Positions 52,212-64,000 of a stretch of DNA of 64,000 nucleotides are shown piece after piece. The DNA lies in assembly GCA_037178975.1 (NCBI GenBank), contig JASJZH010000004.1, positions 992,001 through 1,056,000 of the forward strand, written 5' to 3'. The position numbers were made by a program, and so were the translations under genes. The notes beneath the pieces are model-generated. The model worked only from the letters and a program-made list of their open reading frames with translations. It was not told where the DNA came from and did no database searches. How positions within the stretch are numbered: position 1 is the first letter of the stretch; each line of letters opens with the position of its first letter. This DNA is from Oscheius tipulae. Taxonomy: Eukaryota; Nematoda; Chromadorea; Rhabditida; Rhabditidae.

Positions 52212-53343
52212 CTTGTGAGAGCACGACGTGCAGACGATTTCTTTTTAGGAGGAAACTGATTGCAATTGACTTTTCATTTGATTTTTTTTTTGTTGGAAAT
52301 ACTTGTTTGGCAAACAATAGCCTATTTTTCAAGGAAAAGTTTAAAAGTTTGAATAAAGAAGATTATTGGCGCGCAAACTTCGAGCGGCAAAATTATGAAA
52401 TTCAAATGACAAAATTAGCCTTATTCTGAGTTTGTGACCAAAAGCTACGGTAATTTATTTTCCAGACAATCCAAGAAGCTCCTGAGAGAAATCAATTGAT
52501 TTCCGCAGTCAATATTGTCCTGCTGCTGCCTGGCTGGCCGGGCGGGTGACCCCACGTGGTGCTTACACAGCAACGTCGGTCCCTGTCTCCATTTTCTCTC
52601 ATTTTTCTCTTTTCAAGCTTCTACACCCTAGAAACTAACCGAGGAGGGTCAAGAGATCAATATTGGCTCAGTCTATCACATGGGAATGACACAAAACTGT
52701 ATTTCACCAATTCATAGCTTTAATCTCCTGATTTCTCATATTTTTACGTGCCAAAACAGTTTATTTTCTAGCTAGAAACAGCTAGATATCATCCAAATTC
52801 TCATGCCGGGCACGTGGTCGTCAATAAGCCCGCCCCTACTCAGAGACCCGATTTCTAAATCGGCACGGGGCTCGCGGCTCTTCCTTTCAGCTTTTTCCAT
52901 CTAAAATAGCCTCGTTTTCTTTCGAAGACTGGTCTGAAACGCATTTTATCGAGTAAAGAAGTTCTCGGACAGATTCATAGAAAAAAATTGATTCTGAGAA
53001 TCAGAGTTGGGCCAGACAGCCCGCTAGTTTGCCTAAAACATTTCAAACTTTGGATGTAAGTACACTTAGAGAGATCAGGATAGTTGAAGTTCCATATTGG
53101 TGTGCACAAAATACCAAAATGCAAAAAATACACTAGGAACCTGCTTCCCTTTTTTCTCCTACTGTACGCACTTTTGTGTATAAAATTTTTGTGCTGACAT
53201 CTAGTTTTATGCTTTGATTCTGGAAGTTTCTCATTCGCTTTGAGTAACTCTCATCTAAAAAAAACTGAAAACATTCTATTTCGCGTGTTATTTTGTGAAA
53301 CTTTTTCCAAAAAACAACAAAAGTACCAAGATTCCAGCAACAA
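52212..53343. promoter_or_regulatory. Intergenic region between divergent genes, with E-boxes and a palindrome
   Basis: Two CACGTG E-boxes (52553-52558, inside the palindrome CCACGTGG, and 52811-52816), a GC box-like CCCGCCCC at 52829, and the 16-bp palindrome CCGATTTCTAAATCGG at 52848-52863 stand out in two GC-rich islands. CACGTG is the core site for Myc/Max/TFEB-type (HLH-30) factors; use here is inferred. The rest is AT-rich. Confidence 0.45.
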
Positions 53344-54817
<1,474 letters not shown>

Positions 54818-55386
54818 TTTTCTGCCAAAATACCGATCCCCACACCCGATTCCCACACTTTTCTGGTTCTATTCCATTAGAAACTCGTGTATATTCGTGT
54901 ATTTCCATTCGTAGTTCATAATAGCGACAGACTACTGCCATATGTATAGTTTCCAAACGCGATTCTTGTGTATTTTTTTTATCAGTAAAGGTTCTCCGAC
55001 ATGGTCTTATTGTTGTAGTGGTTTCTAGGGTAACCAGAGTGTGTATTTCTAACGAAAAAGGGAGGAAATTCGGTTGGAATTGGCGAGGAACAGAAAAACT
55101 CCTGAATTTTTGAGGTTTGAATGCATGCGCTTTTTTGGCCGGGAATTCAAAATTTCGCTATCACAAAATTTTTTCTATTTTCCACACATTTTATTCGCCC
55201 TTTCTTCTATCACAATTACGAAAGAAATGTCAAAGCAAACTGTCTATACGTGTATAAGAAATATGTATATCCAATTCAAAAAGTCATAAAATACCTCATT
55301 ATCTCAGCCTCTGGCTTTATTCTCCTAGAAACTTCTTTTTTTATCAACCGCACAATTGTAATATTACCAGTTCAGGCCCTTCCAAT
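54818..55386. other. Intergenic between two + strand genes
   Basis: About 570 bases: the 3' UTR of the dehydrogenase, AT-rich spacer, and the 5' region of the transglycosylase. No further gene seen. Confidence 0.35.
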
Positions 55387-57929
55387 ATGCCGCCAGCAAG
55401 TCCACAGCCGATGAAATTCGACATTTTGGCCCGAGCCGGACGGGCACGCCACGGAGCGCTTCATCTACCTCATAGCGTCGTGCAGACGCCCGTCTTCATG
55501 CCCGTAGGAACTCAGGGCACTATGAAAGTTAGTTGTTCTTTAAGTTAACAAGCCTTGTAGCCGGTTTTAGCGAAAAATTTGGTGGAAAACTGCGCAAAAA
55601 TGGTGAAAAGCATGCAGATGTTTTTCAGTCTTTCACCTTAAATGATAACATTTTTCCAGGGAGTCCTCCCGGAGCAGCTTCTGGACATGGACTGTCGAAT
55701 TCTCCTCTGCAACACCTACCATCTCGGCCACCGACCCGGTCATGAGAAGGTCAAAGCTGCCGGCGGCGTGCACAAAATGATGAACTGGCCCAGGAGCATT
55801 CTGACCGATTCTGGCGGATTCCAGGTACGTTTTCCGTGCAATTTTCTGCAAATTTGGCTCGTAGATGGTCTCCTTGAGCAAGCTGATGACCGTGGACGAG
55901 AATGGCGTTAATTTCGAGAGTCCACATACCGGAGAGATGATGGCTTTGACGCCGGAAAAGTCCATAGAAATTCAACAGGTTGGTGCGTTTGTAATTTGAC
56001 TATTTTATGCCCTGGAAGCCAAAATTTTGCGCTTGGAATGTTTCGAATAATGTTAAAATAGACAGTTTTCAGGCCCTCGGCGCCGACATCATGATGCAAC
56101 TGGACCATGTGATTCACGTTCTCACAACGGGCGAGATTGTCAAGGAGGCCATGGACAGGAGTGTCCGTTGGTTGGACAGATGCAACAAGGCGCATTCGCG
56201 AGACGATCAGGCCCTCTTCCCGATCATCCAAGGTGGTCTGGACCTGGATTTGAGGAGAGAATGCGTGGAGGAGATGAGCAAAAGGGCCAAGGTTGGTTGT
56301 TTTTGTGAGACAGACAGGGTAGAGAGTGAGAATATAATAATACATCTTTCTAGACAGGAAGTGTCAAATGGTCTAGCCTGTGACTCTGAGAGTCAAGTGG
56401 TCAGATCGCAGAGAGTATGAGTTCAGAAACCTGAACAGGACTAACTAATCAATGAACTTGAACAGCTACAGTATGAGTCAAGTTAACATGACGGTATGAG
56501 TATGAATATGACTGATAATTATACTAGGAACTAGTGAGAGAACAAGTAAGGATAGACAGTAAGAGCATAGGTCGAGAGGCCTGGACAAGACGATCAGTGA
56601 AAGAATCTAAGAGGAAAGGGTAACAGTATGAGTCAAAAAGGGAGACAGTCAGAGTAACAGTAGGGGTCAGTAAGCAGAGGGGCAGCTCTAACAGTCAGAG
56701 TAACAGTATGAGTCAAGAAGACACAGGGTAGACAATCAGAATAATAGTTTAGTCAAGTAAGCAGAGAGACAGTTGCCACAGTCAGAGTAACAAGTTTTCA
56801 GGTTGGAATCGCAATAGGCGGCCTTTCCGGCGGAGAGGACAAAAACAACTTCTGGCGCGTCGTGGCAGCCTGTTGTGACGTCCTCCCGCCCCACCTACCC
56901 CGCTACGTGATGGGAGTCGGCTTCCCGGTTGACCTCGTCATCTGCTCCCTGCTCGGAGCTGACATGTTCGACTGCGTCTACCCTACAAGGACTGCCAGGT
57001 TCGGGACGGCGATGGTCCGCCACGGCGCGCTGCTACATCTGAACCAGAACAAGTACTCGAAGGACTTCCGTCCAATAGATGAGAACTGCGGCTGTCACAC
57101 CTGCCAGACCTACACGAGGGCCTATATTCATATGGTCATGAACAAGGTGAGCCTTGACTTTTTTTAGGCTGGTAACGTGGGACTAGTGAGAGAGCAGCTG
57201 AGGACAGACAGTAAGAGCATGAGTCGAGAGACGTGAATAAGACTGGATAATCAGTAGATCCCCTCAGTTACAGTACGAGTATGAGTTAAGTATGGAAAAA
57301 ATGTTTCAATCTTTGGCTATAGAAAAAAAACCGTCCGTTGAAACATTTTGATATCAGTTCAGACTTGAGAAACAGGTCTAAATTTTCTCGACCCCTCCAA
57401 AATTTGAAGGAAACCGTCGGAGAAACGGACAGAAACATTACAGAAGAACAGACAGCATCAGAGTCGGAGAGAGGTCTAAATTCTAGAGATAGTGACAAAG
57501 ACAAATACGGAGTGGCAGAAACAGGGAGAGTACAGAGGCAGTAATCATAACAGAGAGGCAGACAGAGAAAGGCAAAGTGAGAGCACAGAGAAACAGTGAT
57601 AGAGACGGAGATAGTTATAGTACAGAGAGATTGAGACGGAGACAGAGACAGATAGAGAACAGTGGCAGATACAGTAGACGTTCAGAAAGACAGAGACCTG
57701 ACTGATTTCTGTTTTGCAGGAAACAGTCGGCTGTCATCTCGTCTCCGTCCACAACATTCAACACCAGCTCCAACTGATGCAGGATGTCCGTCAGGCCATC
57801 GAAACCGACAAGGTCGAAGATTTCCTCAACAACTTCCTTGAGGCTTATTATGAGGGTAGCAAAGAAACCGACTATCCCCAATGGATCCGTGACGCCGTCC
57901 AGCATATGGGTTACACCCTTAGGAAGTGA
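55387..57929 (+). CDS. tgt-1-like: Queuine tRNA-ribosyltransferase catalytic subunit, TGT/QTRT1 (6 exons, 397 aa)
   Basis: Exchanges guanine-34 for queuine in GUN-anticodon tRNAs, as a heterodimer with QTRT2. Exons 55387-55527, 55660-55824, 55865-55978, 56073-56291, 56802-57146, 57720-57929; total 1194 nt. N-terminus with [41 protein letters not shown]; general acid/base Asp in [60 protein letters not shown]; nucleophile Asp in [13 protein letters not shown]; zinc site [15 protein letters not shown]. All catalytic and metal residues are present and the length matches the family (~400). Introns 4 and 5 (510 and 573 nt) share repeated blocks and a purine-rich (GACAGA)n tract. Confidence 0.95.
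56430..56800 (+). repeat. Degenerate CAGAGTAACAGTATGAGTCA repeats in TGT intron 4
   Basis: The unit (A)GTCAGAGTAACAGTATGAGTCAAG recurs several times between 56610 and 56800. A block at 56528-56605 (ACTAGTGAGAGA...GACAGTAAGAGCA) is repeated in intron 5 at 57181-57250. Confidence 0.6.
57460..57700 (+). repeat. Degenerate (GACAGA)n tract in TGT intron 5
   Basis: Purine-rich GAGACAGAGACAG-like units. Same family as the CTCTGT tracts, here in the opposite orientation relative to the gene. Confidence 0.65.
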
Positions 57930-58099
57930 ATCCCTTTCCATTTTTTGTTGATTTTTTGTTATTTTCTCATAATAAACTCTCTTTATTCAATATCTGAAAC
58001 GTACACAAGGCACTACGAGAGACGGTACGGGAGTGACAATTATGGCTAGTATGACCTGCGAGGGAGATTCAAAAAGGGGGGAGGGGTATAGGGGGAAAA

Positions 58100-61000
58100 T
58101 CACTTGCCGAAAGCCTTTGTCAGTGCACTGAGACCATTCCTCTTGACAGTCCCAGACAGTTTTTTGGCGGTTGACTGACTGGAATCCTGGATTCTGGTAG
58201 GGGGCACTGAAAATGTTTTTTCGGCCTGAAACGAGTCCGCCGTGTACAGAAACCTCTAACCCTCTCTGTCTACCTACAACAGATAGGGTGACGGCACAGA
58301 GAGACAGAGGCAGACCGAGAGTGACAGCAACAAAGGAATAGTGACAGGGATAGAGATAGAATGTGTCTCATTACTCACGACTACCACCAGTACCTTACAA
58401 CAAAAATTGAACCAAAAAAAAACTGAAGAACTGACCTATCCGACTGCCCATCTGTGGTGTCATTCTAGGCTCGGTCTTGTATACAGGAATCGTCGTGGCT
58501 CCTTCCCTTGGTCGTCCTCCTACCGACTGTTCACTTTTTCCTCTCGGAAGGCTGCTGCTCCGTTTTGTTGGAGAAGAGGAGGGTGCGACTAAAGAGCCAA
58601 AGACTAACATGCCATGAGCTGGTGACTGTCTCTATCTCTGTTTCTCGGTTTCACTGTGTCTCTTAGTATCTCTGAACCCCTGTCCCTGTTTCTCTGTCCT
58701 ATATTTCTCGGTCGCTGTCTCCGCCTCTGTCTCTGTCTGATTTTGTCTATCTGTGTCTCTGTCTCTCGGCCTCTTTGTCTCTCTGTCCCTCTGTTTCTGT
58801 ATCACTGTGTTGACATGCCACGAGTGCAATAAACAAGAATGATCATACCATTTGGACCGTCCGAGCTGATTCCTATAGAATTGATAGCCGATTCAAGCGC
58901 CTGAAGTTCGGGTTCTATTGTGGCTGGAGGGACACGTTGTCGGATGGTTCCGAGGCCCATCGCTGGCATTTTCTTCGTCGGAGAGGCAGGGATTCTGAAA
59001 AGAGTAAAACGATGTCTCTGCCTTTGTTTCTTTCTCTGTCTCTACAGTGTTTTGCGGCCCCGTGAAAGCAACGAGTCGGACACGTTCAGTATTTACGCAG
59101 TGACTATAACAAAAAAATCTTCTTGGACAGTTCATATTCATTTGCAGTACGCAGGCTTCTCGAGGACTACTTATCGAAATCGAATTGCCTATAAAAGTGC
59201 AATATGCTCTGGCTACCCACCTCGCACTAACTGCACTGATATTCCTGGCCGGAGAGGCAGGGGCTCTAGGCAATTTCGTCCTCTCTGTCGGGAAACTACT
59301 CGAATTTGCCAGTCGTCTAGGAGCAGTCGAGGTCGATGCTTCTGCCATTCTGTTCGCCACAACAAAGGCCGAACCCGTATCGGCTAGGTTTGGAAGCTGA
59401 AACTTGTCTCATGAGGCGTCTGTCTCCCTGTTTCTCTTTGTTTTTCTGTCTCTCTCTTTGTCTATTAGTCCTTTTGTCTCATGATCTCTCACTGCCTCAC
59501 TCTCTCTCTCTCTCTCTCTCTCTGTTTCACTGTCTACCTGTATCTTTGTATCTGTGTGTGTCTGTGTCTGCCTAGCACTCTGCCTCTCTGTTTCTCTGTC
59601 CCTCTGTCTCACTGTCTCTCTGTCTTTTTGTCTTTCTGCCTCTCTCTATCACGTACCGTAGTCACAACATTCGTCCTCTCAAAGGGCAACTTCGCGCTGG
59701 TAATCATTCCCTTTTTGAGCTGAGACAGATCATTTTCCTGTGACTTGACCACCTCCTTCAGGTTCAGATTCTCTGTCTTCAAGGTCTTTGTGTCAGTCCT
59801 AGCCGCGTCTCTCTCCTGCCTCAAAATCTTGATCTCCTGTCTCATCTGCTCAATCAGGGCATCTTGAGCCGCAGGGGATGGTTCCATGGCTACTGGCTCA
59901 TGTTTTAGACGCATTTCATGGAGTCTAATAAGGAGTTGTTTGCGTTCATTAATTAGAAACATTATCTGAAAGAGAAAATGAGATAGTACGGGTGAGACAG
60001 AGTACCATGGCCTTGTGCTTCTCCCTCTCTTCCTCTAGCCTCCTTTCCAACTTTGCTTGGGCTTCTTGACCAGCAGAGACCAGAGTCATTTGGGTGTCTA
60101 GCTGGAATTGGGCTCTGAAGAGAGACAGAGAGACAGTGACAGAGAGGCAAAGAGACAGAGTGACAGAAAGAAAGAGAGACAGAGAGACAGAATGAAATTG
60201 TCACCTGTTGCAACAGCTTATTTCTCTCCTTCTCCAAAAGAGTCAGAACATCGTCTCCCTGTTCCGCATAGCGACTCTGTCTGTCCTTCTCCAGCTCCAG
60301 TTCTCTCACAATCTTTCCGTGCCTCCTTTCTGTCGCGTTTAGGACCTGAAATCCAGAGAATACAAAAGTTCAAGAGTCGAGACCAACCGATTTCGCCCGA
60401 TTATGAGTTTTTCTCTGAACAGCAATCAATTTTTCCAGCTGGACCAGTTGCGACTCGTACATTTGGCCGATCTGCTTCTCGTCAAGTTCCTAAATAGTTT
60501 CTGTTTCAGGTGTTTCAGTTTTTTTTACCTCCTCGGCCATTATCGAGTCCCTCTTGAGAGCCATGAAGGGGTCATTGGCACACAGCTTGCCATACTTGGC
60601 CTCGTGGAGAAAAAATTTTACACGCTCTGCCTGAAAATACCGAATTGTGATTATCTCTCTGTCTCTCTGCCTCTTTGTCTTTCTCTTTCTTTCTATCACT
60701 CTCTCTGTGTCACCCATATTTTTGTTTTGTTCAAAGCTAAAAATACCATCTATTGACCTCTCACTCTATGTATTCAGCCGAGTTTTGATCCAAGCTTGTC
60801 TCACTATAAAATGCTGCTTTTAAAATGTGAAAGTCATCACCAAAAACAATGATTTTGCGACTCATCCTGACCTTCCTCCTACTACAAGGCTCTCTGGCTC
60901 AAAAATGTTTAGATCAGGGCATTGGACGTGAGTTTCACTAAGCCGTATCAAGGTTGAGCATCCGTCCGTCACAAAAAATCTGGCAAGCATCAATAGCAGT

Positions 61001-61586
61001 TTAGGTGACAAGTCAGCTTTTAAGGAAACCTGGGAACTTAGGCTATTATGCGCGAAGCCGCCTGTTATACGAAGCCAAAACTAGGGGACGGCGAAGCCGT
61101 CGTAGACGACTGGTTGCAATCTAAAATAGGAGGGAATTTCGAAAATGGCCTCTGTTTCAGCCTGTCTCTTCGACCAATGCCCCAAAGGATTCACTTGTAT
61201 TAATCCCCGACAGAAGAATTCCGCGTGTTGCGCCCAAAATAAGGTATCCTTAAACATTTTTTGGACCAAACATTAAAACTTTAGGTCGTTGGAGGACCAA
61301 CAGTCCAGCCAACAGCCTTGAATCAATAATAAAATTCCTGTCTTATAAACACTGTCTTCTGTCAAAATGAACAAAAACATATTTTTGAGGGACCCACATT
61401 GAGTTTTTCGATAATTTTGTCCTTCCGCTCAAGGTCTTGGTCACAGAGGGACAGCAGGTGCAAGAGTTCATCCTTGGAAATCTGAACATGGCTCGTGGAG
61501 GACTCATTGGCCAGGTCCTCATGTGTTGCAAAGTTCTTCGAGGTGGCCTGGTCATAGCTGTCGTCAAAGTTGAAACCGAAATTCAT
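58100..61586 (-). CDS. CTTNBP2 N-terminal-like (cortactin-binding protein 2) coiled-coil protein
   Basis: Vertebrate CTTNBP2/CTTNBP2NL bind cortactin and the STRIPAK complex at the actin cortex. Start MNFGFNFDDSYD; first exon ends SKDELLHLLSLCDQDLERKD-KIIEKLN, then AERVKFFLHEAKYGKLCANDPFMALKRDS (family: EERYGKYNISDPLMALQRD), ELDEKQIGQMYESQLVQLEK, VLNATERRHGKIVRELELEK and AEQGDDVLTLLEKERNKL (family: AEGDDVTYMLEKERERL). Further coiled coil to ~residue 300, then a basic Ser/Pro tail with repeated SPTKK/SPTKR/SPARN motifs and C-terminus SALTKAFGK. Main exons: 61398-61586, 60529-60630, 60388-60489, 60205-60345, ~60006-60117, ~59660-59971, ~59215-59391, 58848-58996, ~58433-58591, 58100-58207. The phase at the exon near 60205/60117 is unresolved and may use an alternative donor (CT|GTTGCA). 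The first intron holds a separate antisense gene. Confidence 0.8.
58615..58815 (+). repeat. Degenerate (CTCTGT)n tract in intron
   Basis: About 200 bases of TCTCTGTTTCTC/CTCTGTCC units, filling an intron of the CTTNBP2-like gene. Confidence 0.65.
59405..59655 (+). repeat. Degenerate (CTCTGT)n tract with a pure (CT)n run
   Basis: About 250 bases of CTCTGT/CTGTCTC units with a pure (TC)n stretch at ~59500-59522. Fills an intron of the CTTNBP2-like gene. Antisense ORFs here are Arg/Asp/Glu/Thr repeats and are not genes. Confidence 0.7.
60849..61329 (+). CDS. Small secreted Cys-rich protein nested antisense in an intron (3 exons, 68 aa)
   Basis: Exons 60849-60927, 61161-61243 and 61285-61329 join in frame with good GT/AG borders. 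Signal peptide MILRLILTFLLLQGSLAQ, then six cysteines in about 32 residues: CLDQGIGPCLFDQCPKG, FTCINPRQ and ACCAQNK, and a tail VVGGPTVQPTALNQ. The Cys pattern C-x7-C-x4-C-x5-C-x9-CC is like small EB/WAP-type or antimicrobial/venom-like peptides, but no family is certain. It lies wholly inside intron 1 of the CTTNBP2-like gene, on the other strand. AATAAA follows the stop within a few bases. Confidence 0.72.
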
Positions 61587-61589
61587 GTT

Positions 61590-62560
61590 CTCTTGTAATG
61601 GGGGACTACCTCATCCTGAAAGACTTATTCGGAGAGTATAGAGAGAAAGCGTGAGAGACAGAGAAAAGGAGAGACGAGACAAAGAGTTAGAGACTGTCTG
61701 GGAGAGAGACAGAGGGATGGAGAGGGAGAGACACGGAGAGAGACAGAGACCGCAATCGAAATTGAACTCGATTGCGGTCTCTGTCTTAGTGTTAGCGTGT
61801 AGCAAAGAAGATTTTTGACTCTCGTTCAGGGAAGAAAGGTAATGTTTATGTTCGATTTGGCATTAGCATCGACAGAACTTTTTGTCAGTGTAAATGGCGG
61901 TATAGATTCTCCCCAAAATATACTGAAACAGTAAATAAAACTACGAGAAAAAGGCTTCTGGAATTGGTCTAAAATGAGCGGAAAGAGGGAATCTCTCCCT
62001 GGAAGACTCTCCCCAAAACAAACAAAAGTGGATGGACACACACACAAATACAAAGCGAAGTGGATGCCCTCATGTCTCTGTCAAATATTATGAGAGAAGG
62101 CCCATAATTATGGAGAGAGAGTAAGAGACGAGAGGCAAAACTGACGCCAGGAGGATCCGGAGAGAGAGGGGGAGGCCACTGGAGCGGAGGGATCTCTGCG
62201 CCCGGGTCAGGAGAGACCCAGTCCTTTAAGTTTTAGGTAGATGGAGAAGAGAGGACGCGCGCTTGGGTTATATGTGTGTGTGTGTGGAGAAATGGGATGT
62301 GCTATATAAAGAGTTTTGACTTTTTTTAGATTAATGCGATATAGAAATGTTAGTAGCTTTTTACATTGAAGATCAGGACAAGAATCAGACAATAACTTGT
62401 TTTTTTGAAACATTGTAGAAAGGTCAAATTGTAACACAGCGAGAAGTAAAAATTCTGTCGGGTGGAAGATCACAAACTTTTTTTGCATGTTTCCGGAAGA
62501 ACTGGGCGAGACAGAGGATGTTTCGATCAAATCAGATTATGAGAGAGAGGGAGAGCGCCC
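61590..62560. other. Intergenic, purine-rich tracts
   Basis: Upstream of the CTTNBP2-like gene. Holds a (GAGACAGAGA)-type tract at 61640-61755 and a self-complementary pair around it (GAGACCGCAATCGA ... TCGATTGCGGTCTC at 61746-61782), plus a (GT)n run near 62271-62284. No gene seen. Confidence 0.4.
61746..61782. repeat. Short perfect hairpin with 14-bp arms
   Basis: AGACCGCAATCGA and its complement TCGATTGCGGTCT separated by AATTGAACTC-like spacer, at the edge of a GACAGA tract and with GACAGAGACC/GGTCTCTGTC extending the pairing. Confidence 0.55.
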
Positions 62561-62570
62561 CTTTGTACTC

Positions 62571-63035
62571 TCCCGCCAGGGACAGGGACAGAAACAAAGA
62601 GACAGCGACAAAGAAACAGGGACAGGAACAGGGACTGCATTGCAATTGGATACAGGAACACTAACGAATTCAACAAAAACTAACGCAGAGTCAGAACTAC
62701 GAGAACAGTAAAAAAAACCAGCATCCAGGGGTTTTGCGCCTGTAGCTTTCATCACAATAGACAGGAAGTCAGTCCTCTCGAATATTCCAGTATCCTTCTT
62801 CGTTTCTTCCAATATGAGTATCTCGTCCTCTTGTTCAGACATTCAGTCTTCTTGAACGCCCCAAAAGCTTCCATTCGGTAGTTCCTCTCAATAAACAATA
62901 GCTCGTCTTCTCGTTCTCTCTTCAGCTCTGGCCCGGATGGATCCCGAAAACTTCAGACAACAATAGAATTGGAAAAGTGTCTCTGCTTCCGTCCATCTCT
63001 ACCTTTCAAAAATTTGCGCCCTGGATAAGAGTTTC
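62571..63035 (+). repeat. Dispersed ~630-bp repeat, copy B (3' part missing)
   Basis: Same orientation and order as copy A at 8605: purine-rich start, GCAATTGGATACAGG, GCGCCTGTAGC, then a GAAAAGTGTCTCTG region. It stops where copy A continues and is joined head-to-head with copy C. Confidence 0.6.
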
Positions 63036-63051
63036 TGGAGGACTAAGCTTC

Positions 63052-63680
63052 GAAAGAGTAGCACCACATCCATTTTCTCGCCTTTTGTATTCGGTGAAGA
63101 GCCTGCAATATGACAGCTACCTGTGAATCTGCCACGGGTAGTAACCATGTGTCAAAGGTGATGTCATGCTTGATCTTCCTGGCTCCCTGGGCTCTTCCAT
63201 GGACCCATAGCGGTGTTTGGTACATTTCATGGATATCTCAGGGCCACAAGAGAAGACTGATAGTGCTCTGATCCTGCGCCCAAATTCTTTAAAGGTAGAG
63301 ATGGACAGAACCAGAGACACCTTTCCAATTCCTTTGTTGTTCGAAGTTTCAGGAGACCGGAAGCTGCCGGGAAGTGAAGTTACGGTAGAAGCTACATGCT
63401 GAAGAGAGGACGAGAAGACAAGCTGCCCCACTGCGAACTAGAAGAAAGACATCTGTGAAAGCTGGTGGAATGCTCGAGAGGATCTGTTCTGTTACAGTGG
63501 ACGCTACAGGCGTAAAGGCCTTGATGCTGTTTCTTTGCTATCCTCGTAGCTCTGGCTTCGCGCTAGTTTCTGTTGATTTTGTTGGTATTCTGTATCCAAT
63601 TGCAATGACTCGAACTGTCCCTGTCTTTATTTTCTATCTCTCCATCCCTGCCTTCTGTCCCTGTCTCTAATAAAAAGGGA
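63052..63680 (-). repeat. Dispersed ~630-bp repeat, copy C (inverted)
   Basis: Nearly full-length reverse complement of copy A, with higher similarity to A than to B (e.g. the GGACGCTACAGGCGTAAGG-type word). Reads YQTPLWVHGRAQGARKI on the - strand. With copy B it makes a ~1.1-kb imperfect palindrome. Confidence 0.65.
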
Positions 63681-63692
63681 AGGATTTATTTT

Positions 63693-64000
63693 TTAGACAC
63701 GACGGCGAGCAGCAGCAGCGAAGTAGGCACCGCTTCTGGGAGGGCAGGGACAGTAGGCGGCGTCGTTTCCGGGACTGAAAATAGGTTCGTTGAGAGCGAT
63801 TTTGAGAGACAGACAGACACAGATAAACAGACAAAGAGACTTACAGTCCAGGTCCACCAGGTCCTCCGGGATGTCCATCGGTTCCAGGATGACCAGGGTT
63901 TCCGTTCTTGCCAGGCGGTCCCATGGGTCCAGGGGTTCCGGGACGACCATCGTTTCCACGTCCTCCAGGCTGTCCGGCCGGTCCACGTTGTCCCGCAGGT
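63693..64000 (-). CDS. Cuticle collagen, C-terminal part (continues beyond the window)
   Basis: Structural protein of the nematode cuticle. Two exons are visible: 63845-64000, coding Gly-X-Y triplets (GPAGQPGGRGNDGRPGTPGP ... GGPGGPGL), and 63693-63774, coding PGNDAAYCPCPPRS, then an Ala/Arg tail ending ARRRV. The terminal CxC cluster right after the triple helix is the usual crosslinking end of nematode col proteins. The intron (70 nt) has GACAGA units. The 5' part, with the N-terminal domain, lies past base 64000. Confidence 0.93.
   Translation of the reverse strand, partial: LRDNVDRPDSLEDVETMVVPEPLDPWDRLARTETLVILEPMDIPEDLVDLDCKSLCLFICVCLSLKIALNEPIFSPGNDAAYCPCPPRSGAYFAAAARRRV

Noticed and set aside
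51765-52259. 164-codon + strand frame opposite the 151-aa membrane protein
   Set aside because: Composition is Arg/Leu-rich shadow coding; the - strand frame has a TM helix, repeats and a proper start.
59405-59655. CRISPR-like periodicity
   Set aside because: Degenerate hexamer tract without spacers, in a eukaryotic intron.

Overview
The window looks like nuclear DNA of a free-living, rhabditid-like nematode. Evidence: a cuticle collagen, tandem UDP-glucuronosyltransferases, a serpentine chemoreceptor, a nematode-type class 2 lipase, TTTCAG-type splice acceptors and many introns of only 36-45 bases. I cannot name the species. All gene models below were spliced by eye from GT/AG (twice GC/AG) boundaries. 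Most close exactly in frame, which is good internal support. No bacterial, viral, LTR, tRNA, rRNA or CRISPR feature was recognised.

Layout. 1-504: last exon of an unrecognised + strand gene. 613-13459 (- strand): three UGT genes of identical coding length (529 aa), with an importin-alpha-like gene between the second and third. 13460-21361: intergenic DNA plus two divergently transcribed paralogous secreted proteins (Cys-rich, Pro/Gln/Tyr-rich); the first lies between ~300-bp inverted repeats. 21501-24168 (- strand): a serpentine GPCR and a PH-domain protein resembling the front of ORP3/6/7 but lacking the sterol-binding domain. 24252-27062: a decayed mariner, then a lipase gene enclosed by two almost identical inverted fragments of an isochorismatase-family gene. 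27553-32700: mostly non-coding, with hairpins and one partial gene. 32818-45547 (+ strand): a four-TM protein, a KDM7/PHF8-type histone demethylase, an EEF1AKMT2-type lysine methyltransferase and a single-pass PPxY protein. 46099-52211 (- strand): DNAJC25, BuGZ/ZNF207 and a one-exon membrane protein. 53344-57929 (+ strand): an MDR dehydrogenase and tRNA-guanine transglycosylase. 58100-61586 (- strand): a CTTNBP2-N-like coiled-coil protein with a small secreted Cys-rich gene nested antisense in its first intron. 62571-63680: a head-to-head dispersed repeat. 63693-64000: the 3' end of a cuticle collagen.

How the genes relate. The UGT block is a detoxification cluster expanded by tandem duplication; its paralogs differ by clean intron loss and share a homogenised last exon. 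The other genes are ordinary housekeeping and chromatin functions (nuclear import, ER chaperone, spindle factor, queuosine tRNA modification, elongation-factor and histone methylation) and do not form one pathway. The least explained items are the CxxCC/CxCC secreted pair, the isochorismatase inverted duplication around the lipase, several palindromic repeat families, the PH-only ORP-like gene and degenerate (CTCTGT)n tracts in introns throughout.
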